64,000 nucleotides of DNA from contig OX637362.1 of assembly GCA_951799405.1 (NCBI GenBank), positions 11,270,493 to 11,334,492 of the forward strand. The letters run 5' to 3'. Source of the stretch: Agapetus fuscipes. Its lineage: Eukaryota > Arthropoda > Insecta > Trichoptera > Glossosomatidae. The notes beneath the pieces were generated by a model. The model saw nothing but the letters and a program-made list of their open reading frames with translations, did not search any database and had not been told where the DNA came from. Each line of letters begins with the position of its first letter. Position 1 is the first letter of the stretch. Both the position numbers and the translations under genes were made by a program. Shown here piece after piece: positions 40,607 through 50,872 of the stretch.

Positions 40607-42821
40607 CTGGCGCATCCAACTGGGATTCTTTCGATATTGCGAACTTTTATTTTGGGAATTGTTTTGTGAAGCTCTGTTTTTTTAGTGTATTTTTTTGCTT
40701 TCATTGTGACGTCATATGTTTTCTTGCTTTGATTTTAGAATGAATTGTTTTTGTTTTGATTGCTTTTGCATTTTGCTGTAATGTCCTTTTGACGATTAAA
40801 AATTATGATAGAATTTTTATATCAATATAAATTGACATGCAATCTTTGAGAAGCCTGAAAAATAGATCATTAAATCTTTTATCATTTGCTAAGAAACCTC
40901 GTCGTATTTTAATTTTTTATGCCAAATTTCATTTTTTCTTCAACATTTGGTATTTCTGTCTATTTTGATTCTAACACTATTTTGGTCGCTTCCTTTTTGT
41001 TTTTTGCATTTGCGTAAATGTGCTTTGACGATTTAAAATTCTGTGAAATTTTAATATCAATAAGATGTACATGCATTTTTGAGAATTCATTTGAGAAAGC
41101 ATCATTATTTTGTTTTATTTTTTTTTCACAGAAATCTAGTTTTGTTTATTTTACATAAGTACCTACCTTGAAATTGATGCATTATTTGTTGCTAGGCAAA
41201 TAAACTTTCACTTTATGTTTTTTTTTCATAAAAGCTTTTAACAAACTTTTTTTCCACATTAAAGGATTCTCAGAAGTATTTTATTTAATGTAAGGATTAA
41301 GTGTTTGGTAATTCATGATGTTTTTTTCCCCCATTTGGTTTTTTTAATGTGCTATTCTCAAAAACATTTTACAATTTTTTTTTTTTCGGGGTAGACTGGT
41401 GATTGACTCCTTTCGGAAATTTACTAGGAACTATGGCTATTCTGTTGGCTGCCATTTGTAAATAATTTTATAGATTAGCTTTAGGTACTTTTGTGTGTTG
41501 TCAGGGAACATTGAAATCGTTCCAAGAACCCTCAAAAAACGATAGAGGATTGTAATTTTTGTAAAAAGGTAGCTTAGGATTCATTTTAGTTTAATATTTA
41601 CGATGGTTTTATTTCTTGCAAGCCAATAGCATATCACTTTTGTGCGATGTTTGACTGATATACGGGTCACTTGGAGATTTAAACTTGAACGGTTCTCAAA
41701 AAACATCGGAGAAATTTTGTTTTATAGTGTACAAATAGGTAATTTAGTTAGAATTAGGATTTCTTGACTACATTTGTTTTTATGTATGTAAATATCTTCA
41801 ACAGTTTTTTTTTTGTGTAAAATTTCAATGGTTTCCCGAATTAACCATTTGGAAAAAGATTGAATAATGAAGTTTCTTTATTCTTCTAAAAAATGAAGTG
41901 GCGCCATTGAGAAAGAGTGGGAAAATGTGGTCCTTTGGGCAAGGGAAGCCGTTTTCCGGGATTCTACTTTCGTAGGTCCGTGTGTGGATTTTCCACGGTA
42001 TGTTGATGTAGGGATGAAATTATCACTGCTTTGAGTGGAAATTGTTGTAAGGGGAAGAAATGCTGGCCTTTTTCTTGGAAAAGGGAGCGCATTTTCTTGA
42101 GATGTTACGTTTCGTAAATCTGGGATCTGATATGCACTTTTGTGTATAAGATGACACTTAAAGCCTTGTTCATTTTGTCGAAGGGGGAAAATGTCTGTGA
42201 GAACAGACGTGTTTGAGGCTCGAAAGAGCTGGTGTATTTGTAATATTTCGTTTGTGTATTCCATTATCACTTTAAGATGTTTTATATGGAATGTTCCACT
42301 CTTTTTTCGAGTGAGTTCGTAGTGGATTTTACGCACTAACATATTAAATATTTTGAGCGAGTCTTGGATGTTGTCTCTAAATGTATTTTTTTGTATTCAG
42401 CTCAGAACTTATTGTTATATAATAGTCGACTCCTGTAACGAGTTATGACTTGGTTAATATAAGTACCAGTGTAAAATATGTTTTGATTGCTGTGATTATT
42501 ATTTATTGTTTAGAGTTTTCGACATGTTTTGGTGAAGAAAAAAGGCCTTGTTACAAGATCGCTTTTAATCCGCGTCTTGTCGGTTATTGGAACCACCTTG
42601 AAATTTCCCAAACCAAATCGATAATTCTCACAGCCACCAGTTTTCTTCTTCCTTCTTTCTGGTGGGTTGATAGGATAGAAGGATGTTCCTGTAAATCCCC
42701 ATTTCCTTTTTGTGTTCCCATAAAATTTTCAATTTTCTTAATGGCCAAAGACCTGGTGTTATGTGTGAAGACTGTTGTGTTGCTCCTGGTTTTCTTTCTT
42801 TATTTTTGTGAGAAAGGGGAA
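40607..42821 (+). other. Interior of the LTR element, no coding domain
   Basis: T-rich with many T-runs. The only sizeable frames are an antisense one (41878-42342) and a + frame running into the 3' LTR (42450-42851), neither recognisable. From 41880 the composition shifts to richer in G. Confidence 0.7.
41878..42342 (-). CDS. Uncharacterised antisense ORF in the LTR element
   Basis: 154 codons opposite to the LTR orientation. Basic and polar composition, with no transmembrane segment, no zinc finger and no motif I recognise. It ends a few bases before a T-rich region and begins in an AT-rich one, and it coincides with the least AT-rich part of the interior. It could be a captured or relic gene, or a chance frame. 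Confidence 0.3.
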   Translation of the reverse strand: MLVRKIHYELTRKKSGTFHIKHLKVIMEYTNEILQIHQLFRASNTSVLTDIFPLRQNEQGFKCHLIHKSAYQIPDLRNVTSQENALPFPRKRPAFLPLTTISTQSSDNFIPTSTYRGKSTHGPTKVESRKTASLAQRTTFSHSFSMAPLHFLEE

Positions 42822-43455
42822 TGTTATGTTATTTTAAATAACATATTATAAAAAAACAATCCCGAAGTGTGCAGTGTGTGTTTGTGGGCCGAACGGAGCC
42901 GAACGGTCACGGAAGCGGCCGAACGGCACCGTATGAACTAATCAGGCCGTCGTTCGTTAGTTCCCGGCGAGATGTGAAGTGAGTCAGACGTTAGCGACCA
43001 AGCACCAAGCGGTGCAGGAGGAGGCACTACGATGGAGCTCCCTCCCCCCCCTCCATCTACTTGGATTTCCTGCCAGCAAGGCACCCGCCTTGTGGACCAG
43101 AGGCTTAGGAGCGCCCACCCAGGGGCTCCCACGTGTGGAGGCGTCCACCTTGTGAACCGCCCCTAGCCTGGGGCGCTGCCCCAGGCCTTCCGTTTAGAAC
43201 TCCAGCCAACGGAATAGGGAGTGTTCTAGTGACAACCTGCAGGTCGTGCCAATCCCTAAATTCCCCTTTATCCCCATATTAGTAGATTAAATAAACCCTT
43301 ATTTCTTCATGTTAAACTTATCTTTTAATTATACAACCTTCCCAAGATATAAGTAAGCAAAACCGAAAGAAAGACCCCCACGCCCTGAGAGTGATGCTGA
43401 TGAGAGCTAGCCGGATGTAAGTATCCTGGAGATACCTTTGAATCTAAACATAACA
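42822..43455 (+). repeat. 3' LTR
   Basis: Same start as the 5' LTR, ending ACATAACA. From about 43255 on it differs from the 5' LTR by substitutions and small indels; AATAAA is at about 43290. Confidence 0.9.
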
Positions 43456-43500
43456 ACGTGTCTAAATGTAATATATATTTGCGACTTAGATTATAGATGC

Positions 43501-43597
43501 TAATGAAAATTCGCACCTCTTACTATCTTGTCCTCTCCAAATCTCCTGTCTTGAACTCTTGTTTTCAAAGTAGACTAAAATTTATACAATTTGATTA
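43501..43597. other. Spacer
   Basis: Unassigned sequence between the split family C unit and the next SINE. Confidence 0.4.
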
Positions 43598-43935
43598 GTC
43601 CGGTCGATAGCTCAGTTGGTAGAGTGCTTGCATTCTACCCCTTGAGCTCGGGTTCGAATCCCACCGAGGAGGGTGTCAGAAATGATTTCCTATTTCGGTG
43701 TTTATTTCTAACCCCATAATAAAAATACCGGCAAGGTTTACTCAGCCTTCACAAGAAATGAGTACCAGCCCCCTCGGGAGCTGGGAAACCCTCACTTCAA
43801 CTGAAGTGATTGGCGTAAGGCCGGCCCCCTTACCTGTAAAAATAAATAGGTTTAACTTGCCACATGCGACCCCTTCGGGGATAACGCGGCAAGAAGCTAC
43901 ACTATATGAGTAGCTTAGTTGCGTTGCGTTGCGAT
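43598..43935 (+). mobile_element. SINE A1, complete
   Basis: CCGGTCGATAGCTCAGTTGG head, B box GGTTCGAATCCCACCGAGG, full body and TTAGTTGCGTTGCGTTGCG end. The CATTCTACCCC variant in the anticodon-arm region is shared with the copy at 60925, so these two form a subgroup. Confidence 0.92.
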
Positions 43936-44712
43936 AGCAGAATCAACTCGTTATATCAAATACTTACCGAGATGAAGCCATCTGAAAATTGCCTTTTTTT
44001 TTCTTCTAAAAAAGTTAAATTTTAAGATTTGGACAATTTTGTTTGGTCAAATGTTCTTGTAAGATTTTTTTATTATTATTGGCAACATTTGATAACGAGA
44101 TCAGGTGATCACGCGCGGCCATGTTATACTGCTATATGATCGGTAGATATGGCAAAACTTCTCACCCAGGTGTGGCTCGAAATATTTCCACACCAATGTT
44201 TTCATACAATTTTACTCCGTGTTTATAAGGAGCCATTATTATAATTTATACGTACACCACCTAGCAGCATCCATTATTCCGATGGGACATTAAGAATACC
44301 AGAGTAATTGCAGCAATGAGTCACTGACAGTCCCGCAGGAGTACCAACGCAGAATAAATTAATTTAGCCCTTGTATGACGTGTAGGTAGCACACACCGTG
44401 TTAACATGCCTGCCGCAGGAACGGTGTGTAAATAATCAAACTGGTTTGTTACTCATCGAGACAAGATGGCGCGACTTTTTTATCGTTTAGAAATTGTTGG
44501 AAATTTCCCTGTTTTGTAATGGAGACGGATCTGTCACTTAAAAAGAAAATAGCGTGAACGCTAAAGATCTCTTTTTTATCAGAGGGGAGAAATTCTGTAG
44601 TTGTTAACATTTTACAATCGATTGCAAAAATGCTTCCTCTTTCTAAAAAATCATTCTTTTGAGCTCTCGTAGGAGGATTAGCAAATATCTATTTGCCAAT
44701 ATAACCAGAAAC
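43936..44712. other. No gene seen
   Basis: AT-rich DNA without a recognised repeat. Confidence 0.4.
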
Positions 44713-44713
44713 T

Positions 44714-45290
44714 CTCCTTGACTGATAGGTTGGTATAAGGCTGACCCCCCGTGCTGTAAGAACTGATTCGCTTTTGCAAATGCTACCCCGGTTTCAGGGA
44801 AAGTCTGCAGTGCAGGAGTTTAAAGGTTTATGTTCATGTGAGGTTTTGTTTATTTGTATGCACACATCCGGTCCGGGTCCGGTCAATAGCTCAGTTGGTA
44901 GAGTGCTTGAATTCCATGCCGTGAGCCCGGGTTCGAATCCCACCGAGGGTGTCGGAAATGATTTCCCGTTTCGGTGTTTGTTTCAAACCCAAAAATAAAA
45001 TACCGGCAAGGTTTACTCAGCCTTCACAAGAAATGAGTACCAGCCCCCTCGGGAGCTGGGTAACGCCGGCCCTCTTACCTGTAAAAATAAATAGGTTCTA
45101 CTTGCCACACGCAAAAACCCTTCGGAGATAACGCGGCAAGAAGTTACACTATATGGGTAGCTTAGTTGCGTTAGTTGCGTTGCACATGCAGTATGTGTAG
45201 GCGCGATCCTACATGTGCCTGTCTGTGGGCATGCATTTAATATGAGCCTTAAATGTAAACATATTATCTTTGCAGCTTAGATTATAGATT
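44714..45290 (+). repeat. Family C repeat split by SINE A1
   Basis: The head half ends at TTTGTATGCACACAT (44868). The tail half resumes TGCACATGCAGTATGTGTAG (about 45180) and ends GCAGCTTAGATTATAGAT. The shared TGCACA..T at the borders is the likely target duplication. Confidence 0.85.
44871..45180 (+). mobile_element. SINE A1 inserted in family C
   Basis: CCGGTCAATAGCTCAGTTGG head and GGTTCGAATCCCACCGAGG B box. About 25 bases around the CACTTCAACTGAAGTGGTTG segment are deleted. Confidence 0.88.
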
Positions 45291-45384
45291 ACAGATCATA
45301 GAACTCTCGATGTAGTTTTCCTCAAGCGTCTGTCCCCTCAATGAGGTATGCAACTTAGATTAGATTAGTGTTGCCTGTATAATA

Positions 45385-45500
45385 AGTCAATCCCTTGGAG
45401 GCTTACCACCCATGCTGCAAAAAATGGTTCACATTGCCAATGTCACCCCTGTTTCAGGTAAGGTTGGCAAAAGTTGCAGTTGCAGGGTATAGGCATGTCT
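45385..45500 (+). repeat. Family C head fragment
   Basis: TCAATCCCTTGGAGGCTTAC to GGCAAAAGTTGCAGTTGCAG, with the CCCCTGTTTCAGG hairpin. Confidence 0.75.
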
Positions 45501-45558
45501 AGATAGAGTTGTAAGCTTTGTTTCTGTTTCCACGTAACGCATGTACGTTACGTAGATT

Positions 45559-45777
45559 ATGATGTTCGGAAGGGCGGGCTGTACGGGGCACGTACCCGAC
45601 CATAATATCACTCAACAGCCACCGCAAGAGTCAACGAACCCAGCAGGCGGTGCACTGTCCACTGCGCCTGGATGCGATAATGCAAGAATCAATCTGCAAT
45701 CGCCGATGAGTCTCTTGTCAGTCACGGAACGATTGCTTGGCAATAGGGTAATTGCAGTGGGAGGGAAAACGATTTAA
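45559..45777 (+). CDS. Uncharacterised 72-codon ORF, candidate exon or fragment
   Basis: A frame about 50% GC in an AT-rich setting, rich in Pro, Gln, Ser and Thr in its first half, then a LLSVTERLLGNRVIAVGGK stretch. I recognise no family. A spliced exon, a domesticated fragment or a retroelement gag piece are possible. Confidence 0.3.
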   Translation: MMFGRAGCTGHVPDHNITQQPPQESTNPAGGALSTAPGCDNARINLQSPMSLLSVTERLLGNRVIAVGGKTI

Positions 45778-46440
45778 AATATTATGGTTGTGTAGAGTAC
45801 ATTCAAAGGATCACAACGATATATTTTTTAAGTAGTAAAAATAAAGATATCCTTGATAATTTTCAAAAGTAAAATGCCGAGAATTTGAGTACAGCTAAAA
45901 CGCAGCGCGGCCGGCTAGCCACGCTGTGATGTCAAATTGACGTAGATGGATCCGACAGACTACCTGGACCCAACGGTACACTCCGAAGATCCATCGACGT
46001 CACATCCACATAGATTTAAAAAAATGTCCTGTTTTACCGGAAATTGAAGCTACAATTTAAAAACTAAGGCAGATATTATTTTTTTTTAAAAACGCAGATG
46101 CATTTTTAAAAATGAAGTTTATTATTTTATGAAATCAATAAAAAAGTGAAATTACCCTTATTATTGACTATAGCGACTAGCCAACCGCTGATAATGCCCA
46201 TCGGAGCAATGGGCGAAACTGTCCGGAAAGAATCAACCAGACTACATAGCCCATTGACATAGCCCGAATAAAGTGATTGTTGTGTCAACAAGAACCGGCC
46301 GTCAAAGCTTCAATGTACCCTATTATTGTTGACAAACCAAGGGAATAGCATCATTTATCTATCACCAAACAGTCACTGGTCGCTGCATGTGTCAAAAACT
46401 AGTATCAATTTGATTGCTGGATATGTAGAAACTCCAATTT
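45778..46440. other. Unassigned; inverted repeat 45928-46010
   Basis: GTAGATGGATC and GATCCATCGACGTC form imperfect arms about 35 bases apart. No gene or named repeat otherwise. Confidence 0.45.
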
Positions 46441-46454
46441 AGACTCTTTACAGA

Positions 46455-46612
46455 CTAGACGCGTTCTGCACGGTTTGTCTATGGATAACAGGGTCAGAAG
46501 TCTAGTAGTGTATGGGGATGTATGAAAACTTTCACACAGATTGTCTGGTAATCCATGTACAAACGGGGTGGAATGCCGTTACTCGTTAGTGTGAAAAGCG
46601 CATTAGAGATTT
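46455..46612. mobile_element. MITE family E
   Basis: GACTAGACGCGTTCTGCACGG plus TTTGTCTATGG at the left. The right arm with GGGGTGGAATGCCGTTACTC pairs imperfectly. Confidence 0.6.
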
Positions 46613-46630
46613 GTTGTATACATCGTAACG

Positions 46631-47166
46631 TGTTATGTTATTTTAAAATAACATAGAGAGAACAATCTCGAAGTTTACAGTGTGTTTTGTGGGCCGAACG
46701 GAGCCGAACGGTCACGGAACCGGCCGAACTGCGCCGTGTGAACTAATAGGGCCGTCGTTCATCAGTTCCCGGCAAGATGTCAACGGATTAAGACGTCGGC
46801 GACCAAGCACCAAGCGGTGCAAGAGGGGGCATTACAATGGAGCTCCCTCCTCCCCATCTACTTTGATTTCCTGCCAGCAAGGCACCCGCCTTGTGGACCA
46901 GAGGCATAGGAGACATAGTGCGTAGGAGCGCCCACCCAGGGGCTCCAACGTGTGGAGGCGTCCGCCTCGTGAGCCACCGTTAGCCTGGGGCGCTGCCCCT
47001 GGCCATTCAGTTCGGAACTCTAGTCAACAGAGTAGGGAGTGTTTTAGTGACAAGTTCAGGTCTGGCCATTCCCTTATTTCCCATTTTTCCCCCATATTAC
47101 TAAAGTAAATACACCCTTATTTGTTCATGTTAAACTTATCTTTTAATATAAAACCCTTCCCAAGAT
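46631..47166 (+). repeat. Incomplete LTR of the same family as 39971
   Basis: TGTTATGTTATTTTAAAATA start, the CCGAACGG motifs and the GGCGCTGCCCC block. It stops after CCCTTCCCAAGAT, missing the last about 90 bases. It is older than the two LTRs at 40-43 kb, judging by its substitutions and small indels. No second LTR is near. Confidence 0.88.
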
Positions 47167-47204
47167 GCAATAACAATCGCTTTATTCGTCGATATGACGT
47201 CACT

Positions 47205-47335
47205 CTAAAAAAAATGGTTTTTTGAACGTGTGCATTTTGTAGGTATGCGAATCTTAGTGTATTTTTAACTATCTACATAATTTTGCATTGTCGTTGTGAC
47301 TCTCTGTCTTGCCTTTAGACCGGCCAAGTAACATC
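47205..47335 (+). repeat. Dispersed repeat J, partial
   Basis: AACTATCTACATAATTTTGCAT, GTGACTCTCTGTCTTGCC and GGCCAAGTAACATCATC parallel 50090-50165. Confidence 0.6.
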
Positions 47336-47577
47336 ATCTAATCTAATCTAAGTTGCAAATATATGTTACATTGGAGATTCACATTACATGCATTCCAACC
47401 AGGCACGTACAAGTTCGCGCTTGCACATGCCTCATGTGAACCTACAACATAAATACCAAATCTCAAATGGACATACACCCTGCAACTCTTGCCGTCCTTC
47501 CCTGTAACAGGGGTGACATTGGCAAAGTGAACCATTTTTTACAGCATGGTTGGTCAGCCGCATACCAACCTATAAGA
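47336..47577 (-). repeat. Family C repeat
   Basis: (TCTAA)n tail to AACCTATAAGAC; CCCTGTAACAGGGG hairpin with a central change. Confidence 0.9.
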
Positions 47578-47601
47578 CAGCATTTTTTTTTTAATTTCCG
47601 T

Positions 47602-47832
47602 GACTTATAGGTTGATATGAGGCTGACCACCCATACTGTAATAATGGTTCACTTTGCCAATCCCACCCCTGTTTCAGGGAAGGTCGGAAAAAGTTGCAGG
47701 GTTTATGTTTATTTGAGGTTTATTTTGAATTTGCAAGAACACATTCAGCATTTGTACACGTGTCTGTTTGTGGGCATGCATTGGATATGAGTTTTGAATG
47801 TTAATATATCGTTGCAAATTAGATTATATATT
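47602..47832 (+). repeat. Family C repeat, diverged
   Basis: GTGACTTATAGGTTGATATG to GTTGCAAATTAGATTATA. It faces the copy at 47336. Confidence 0.85.
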
Positions 47833-47851
47833 ATATAGATATCTATCTAAA

Positions 47852-48113
47852 ATCTAAATCTTAATCTCAGCTGCAAAGAAATGTATCATTTGAGATTCAT
47901 ATTAAATGCATTCCCACAAGCAGACATGCATAATTTCGCGCTTACACATGCCGCATGTGGACCTACAATATAAAAAACCCAATCTTAAATGAACATAAGC
48001 CCTGCAACTCTTGCCGACCTTCCCTGAAGCAGGGGTGACATTGGCAAAGTAAACCATTTTTTACAGTACCTATGGGTGGTCAGCCGCATACCAACCTATC
48101 AGTCAAGGAGTAC
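47852..48113 (-). repeat. Family C repeat, full unit
   Basis: AAATCTTAATCTCAGCTGCA tail to ATCAGTCAAGGAGT. An RTE coding end follows on the right in the same orientation after about 120 bases. Confidence 0.9.
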
Positions 48114-48233
48114 CTACAAGCAATTAATACAATCAAATATGTACATATATAAAACAAATAAACTCTAAACAATTAAACAGTAAAAAATTAAAAAAACTAC
48201 AAAACATATTTTTTAAATTTAAAAGCCTCAGAT

Positions 48234-48462
48234 TTAACCGCCAGCATTATAGATCAACCGCCATTTCTTTCGATCCTTGCATACTTCTTTCATTTCATCC
48301 AGAGCCATAACCTTTTTCATACAAGCTCTCGTTTTATTATGACTCTGGATATCCCATTCATTCGCTATTTCGAAAATTTGGTCCATCCATACCTTTCTTG
48401 GTCTTCCTCTTCCACGACATCCATCAATTCTCGCAGCATACACTTTCTTCTATCCCTGAGAA
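48234..48462 (-). pseudogene. RTE-like LINE, ORF C-terminus
   Basis: The minus strand is open through RIDGCRGRGRPRKVWMDQIF, NEWDIQSHNKTRACMKKVM and KEVCKDRKKWRLIYNAGG to its stop. It is closely related to 14103-14345. The element continues into a T-rich 3' UTR and then family C. Confidence 0.85.
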
Positions 48463-48788
48463 ATTTCTTATTAGTAATTTACAAGTCGCTCGGTGTGGTA
48501 GACCCCAGGTTAATTCAAGCCTTGAGTAAACCACAGAGCACGCTATTCAACCAATTGCAGGAGAAACCATCATAAAAATATATGTAGCTAACTATATCTA
48601 CAGTCATTACGGACTTGAAGAAGGCTGATGGCTGCCTTATTTAATAATCTGTTCCCATATCTTTCCTCGAACGCATCCATGTTGAAATTTTAACTCTTTC
48701 AACTAGCATTCCGCTAACATTTCAATGTTTACCTACTCTAAAATATAAGGACCTATCAAACATTGACTAAATAAATAAAAATTTAAAA
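48463..48788. other. No feature recognised
   Basis: Unassigned, mildly AT-rich sequence. Confidence 0.4.
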
Positions 48789-49252
48789 ACGCAACTAAGC
48801 TACACATATAGAGTAACTTCTTACCTGCGTTATCCCCGAAGGGGTCGCACGTGGCGCTTCGGGACCTATTTATTTTTACAGGTAAGTGGGCCAGCCTCAC
48901 ACCAACCACTTCAGTTGAAGTGGGGGTTTCCAGTTCCCGGGGGGGCTGGTTTTCATTTCTTGTGAAGTCTGAGTAAGCCTTTAAGATCGAACCCTTGCTC
49001 TCGGCATGGAATGCAAGCATTCTACTAATTGACCTACCTTTTTACGAGCTTGATCGTCGTCAGACCCAGTTGCTGTAAGGCTGGATGGACCTTTTGATGA
49101 CTGGTCTTTGGTAAAGGTTTATGAATTTTTCAACCCAGCGAAGAGAAAATTTGAAAATATAAATGGTTTATTTTTTGGTGCTCCGCTGGGATTCGAACCC
49201 GCAACCTTCCATTTACGAGTCCGAAGTGTTACCACTGGACTACGAACCGGTC
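48789..49252 (-). mobile_element. B-A2 dimeric SINE, third copy
   Basis: SINE A2 (48789-49041) is joined to SINE B (49042-49252) through ACCTTTTTACGAGCTTGATC, the junction also found at 1636 and 17890. The SINE B part lacks the CGCTTTGTAGCG block. Confidence 0.82.
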
Positions 49253-49576
49253 TAAGTAAAAGTAAGGTTATATATTTTTGACAGATGGATGACAATACTA
49301 CCAACCATAATATAAGCATTGCGCAATTTTTTTGAAACTTGTTTTTCCCCATTTTTTTATTGCAATGTCAACACTCGTGCAACCAGTGTTCGATCTTTGT
49401 CATCACAAAATATATTCAAATAAAATGACAAGGATATCGAGCTGTGTTTGCAATATTTATGATAATGTATGCAAATCCATCGCTGTGACGAAATTTCTTA
49501 ATAATATTTAACATATCTTTGTTCATATTTTAATCGGTCCATTAGTGAAATGCTCACAAGCGTAACAATGGGCTCA
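49253..49576. other. No feature recognised
   Basis: AT-rich, with no gene. Confidence 0.4.
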
Positions 49577-49997
49577 GAAGCGCTATTCCGCTAAATTCCT
49601 TACGACCGTAAGGCGACGAGCTGGTGATTCTAATCTAATCTAAGCTGCAAGGATATATACCATTTAAGATTTATATCAAATGCATTCCCACAAGCAGACA
49701 TGTATAATTTCGCGCTAACACATGCCGCATGTGGACCTACATTATAAGAACCCATCTCAAATGAACATAAGCCTTGCAACTCTTGCCGTCCTTCCCTGAG
49801 ACAGGGGTGACATTGGCAAAGTGAACCATTTTTTCCCAGTATGAGTGGTCAGCCGCATACCAACCTAATTCGTGTCCAAAAATAAGGTGTTCTATGATTT
49901 TTTATCTATGGAGTTCTTTTGCAAGCGCTAGCGCTCCCGACTTGTATCTACGGATATCCAAAGTGTAAGGAATTTAGCAGAATAGCGCTTCAGAACA
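49577..49997. mobile_element. MITE K interrupted by family C
   Basis: Left arm GAAGCGCTATTCCGCTAAAT, right arm ATTTAGCAGAATAGCGCTTC. Between them, family C (49628-49867) sits next to the TTCGTGTCC motif. Outside the insertion the sequence matches the empty copy at 32256. Confidence 0.85.
49628..49867 (-). repeat. Family C repeat inside MITE K
   Basis: TTCTAATCTAATCTAAGCTG to GCATACCAACCT; the outermost TATAAGTCAAGG end is missing. Confidence 0.88.
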
Positions 49998-50024
49998 ATC
50001 TAAAAATCCGTCGGCTTTGTGACG

Positions 50025-50168
50025 TAGGTACCCATAGTAAAAAAATGGTTTCTCATTGTGAAACGTATGCAGTTGACAGTGATGCTAGATGCAGTACTTT
50101 GAACTACCTGCATAATATGTATTGAAGTTATGACTCTCTGTCCTGTCCATATCCCGGCCAAATGATAT
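50025..50168 (+). repeat. Dispersed repeat J, partial
   Basis: GATGCAGTACTTTGAACTAC to CCGGCCAAATGATATCACAA recurs at 37800 and 47205. Confidence 0.6.
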
Positions 50169-50429
50169 CACAATTTATCCTTACTTAAATCTGTCTGCAA
50201 ATTCTGTATCCCAAACCAACGGAGTCAAAATACTAAAGACTTCCCTGGGGGCGGGATTTATACTGAAAGTATGTGTCCTCATTGCTCTTCATGTATACAA
50301 ACTGTGTACGAATGCAAATAATACAACTTCCGTGAACATTTCTCACTTTTTTGTCTATCTCCCTCGAATTTCTTACATTCAATTCATTCGTTCTTTTCGC
50401 CTGCGAATCAAAACATCCCTGAACTTGAC

Positions 50430-50580
50430 CAGTCGAAGACTAGTGGTCGAGGATTCAGACTTGTAATAAAATTAGAAGGTAGTGGGTTCGACAGCCAGCG
50501 GAGCACAAAAAAAAACACTTTTATCCAAGACGGGTCACAAAGGTTCATTCAGCCTCACAGCAACTAGGTCTTGCTGGAGC
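50430..50580 (+). repeat. SINE B, old copy
   Basis: GACCAGTCGAAGACTAGTGG head, GGTTCGACAGCCAGCGGAGC (B box) and CAGCAACTAGGTCTTGCTGG. Internal deletion between the two. Confidence 0.7.
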
Positions 50581-50823
50581 TAGGGTTTCTGTAACCGGCT
50601 TGTATGGGGAAAAGTTAGTATTAATTTAGTATGGCCCGCGGGGTTACCAGCTATACGACATCGCTCAGGTAGGCCACCCGCAAGACCATAAACAATATTA
50701 TTTATGTACCTTCCAGTCTGCAACATTGTTTTTATTGCTGGCAATTTTATACCACCTGGTGCAAGATAAAATCTTTATTTAATCAATAATCCAAGTTTCA
50801 AAGGTATATTTACATTCAAGATT
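50581..50823. other. No feature recognised
   Basis: Unassigned; a family C tail-like TAATCCAAGTTTCAAAGGTA is present near 50785. Confidence 0.4.
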
Positions 50824-50872
50824 CAAGATTTGTTTAATACATTCAAGTTGTTTAATACATTCAAGATTTGTT
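50824..50872 (+). repeat. Tandem TTCAAGATTTGTTTAATACA units at the LINE 5' junction
   Basis: Two to three partial units of about 20 bases; the last runs into the RTE reading frame at TTGTTTAATATAATC. Confidence 0.75.

Larger units (their letters stand above)
39971..43455 (+). mobile_element. Non-autonomous LTR retrotransposon (large derivative without gag-pol)
   Basis: Two LTRs of about 635 bases begin TGTTATG and end (CATAACA at the right). The 4-base duplication ACGT flanks the element (39967-39970 and 43456-43459). A primer-binding-type sequence TGGCGCATCCAACTGGGAT starts at 40608, and the purine tract AGAAAGGGGAA abuts the 3' LTR. The 2.2-kb interior is T-rich and has no protease, RT, RNase H or integrase. 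Mobilisation must use proteins from another element. Confidence 0.9.
39806..43500 (+). repeat. Family C repeat split by the LTR element
   Basis: The head (ATTCCTTGACATATAGGTTG ... GTAGGTTCACATAAACGT) ends at 39970. The tail (ACGTGTCTAAATGTAATATA ... GACTTAGATTATAG) resumes at 43456. The LTR element therefore entered an existing family C unit. Confidence 0.88.

Noticed and set aside
42450..42851. 133-codon + ORF running into the 3' LTR, with hydrophobic ends
   Set aside because: The hydrophobicity comes from T-rich DNA, and the frame crosses the polypurine tract. No domain is seen.
42938..43132. Identical 64-codon minus ORFs in the two LTRs
   Set aside because: They are identical only because the LTRs are; the third LTR does not keep the frame.
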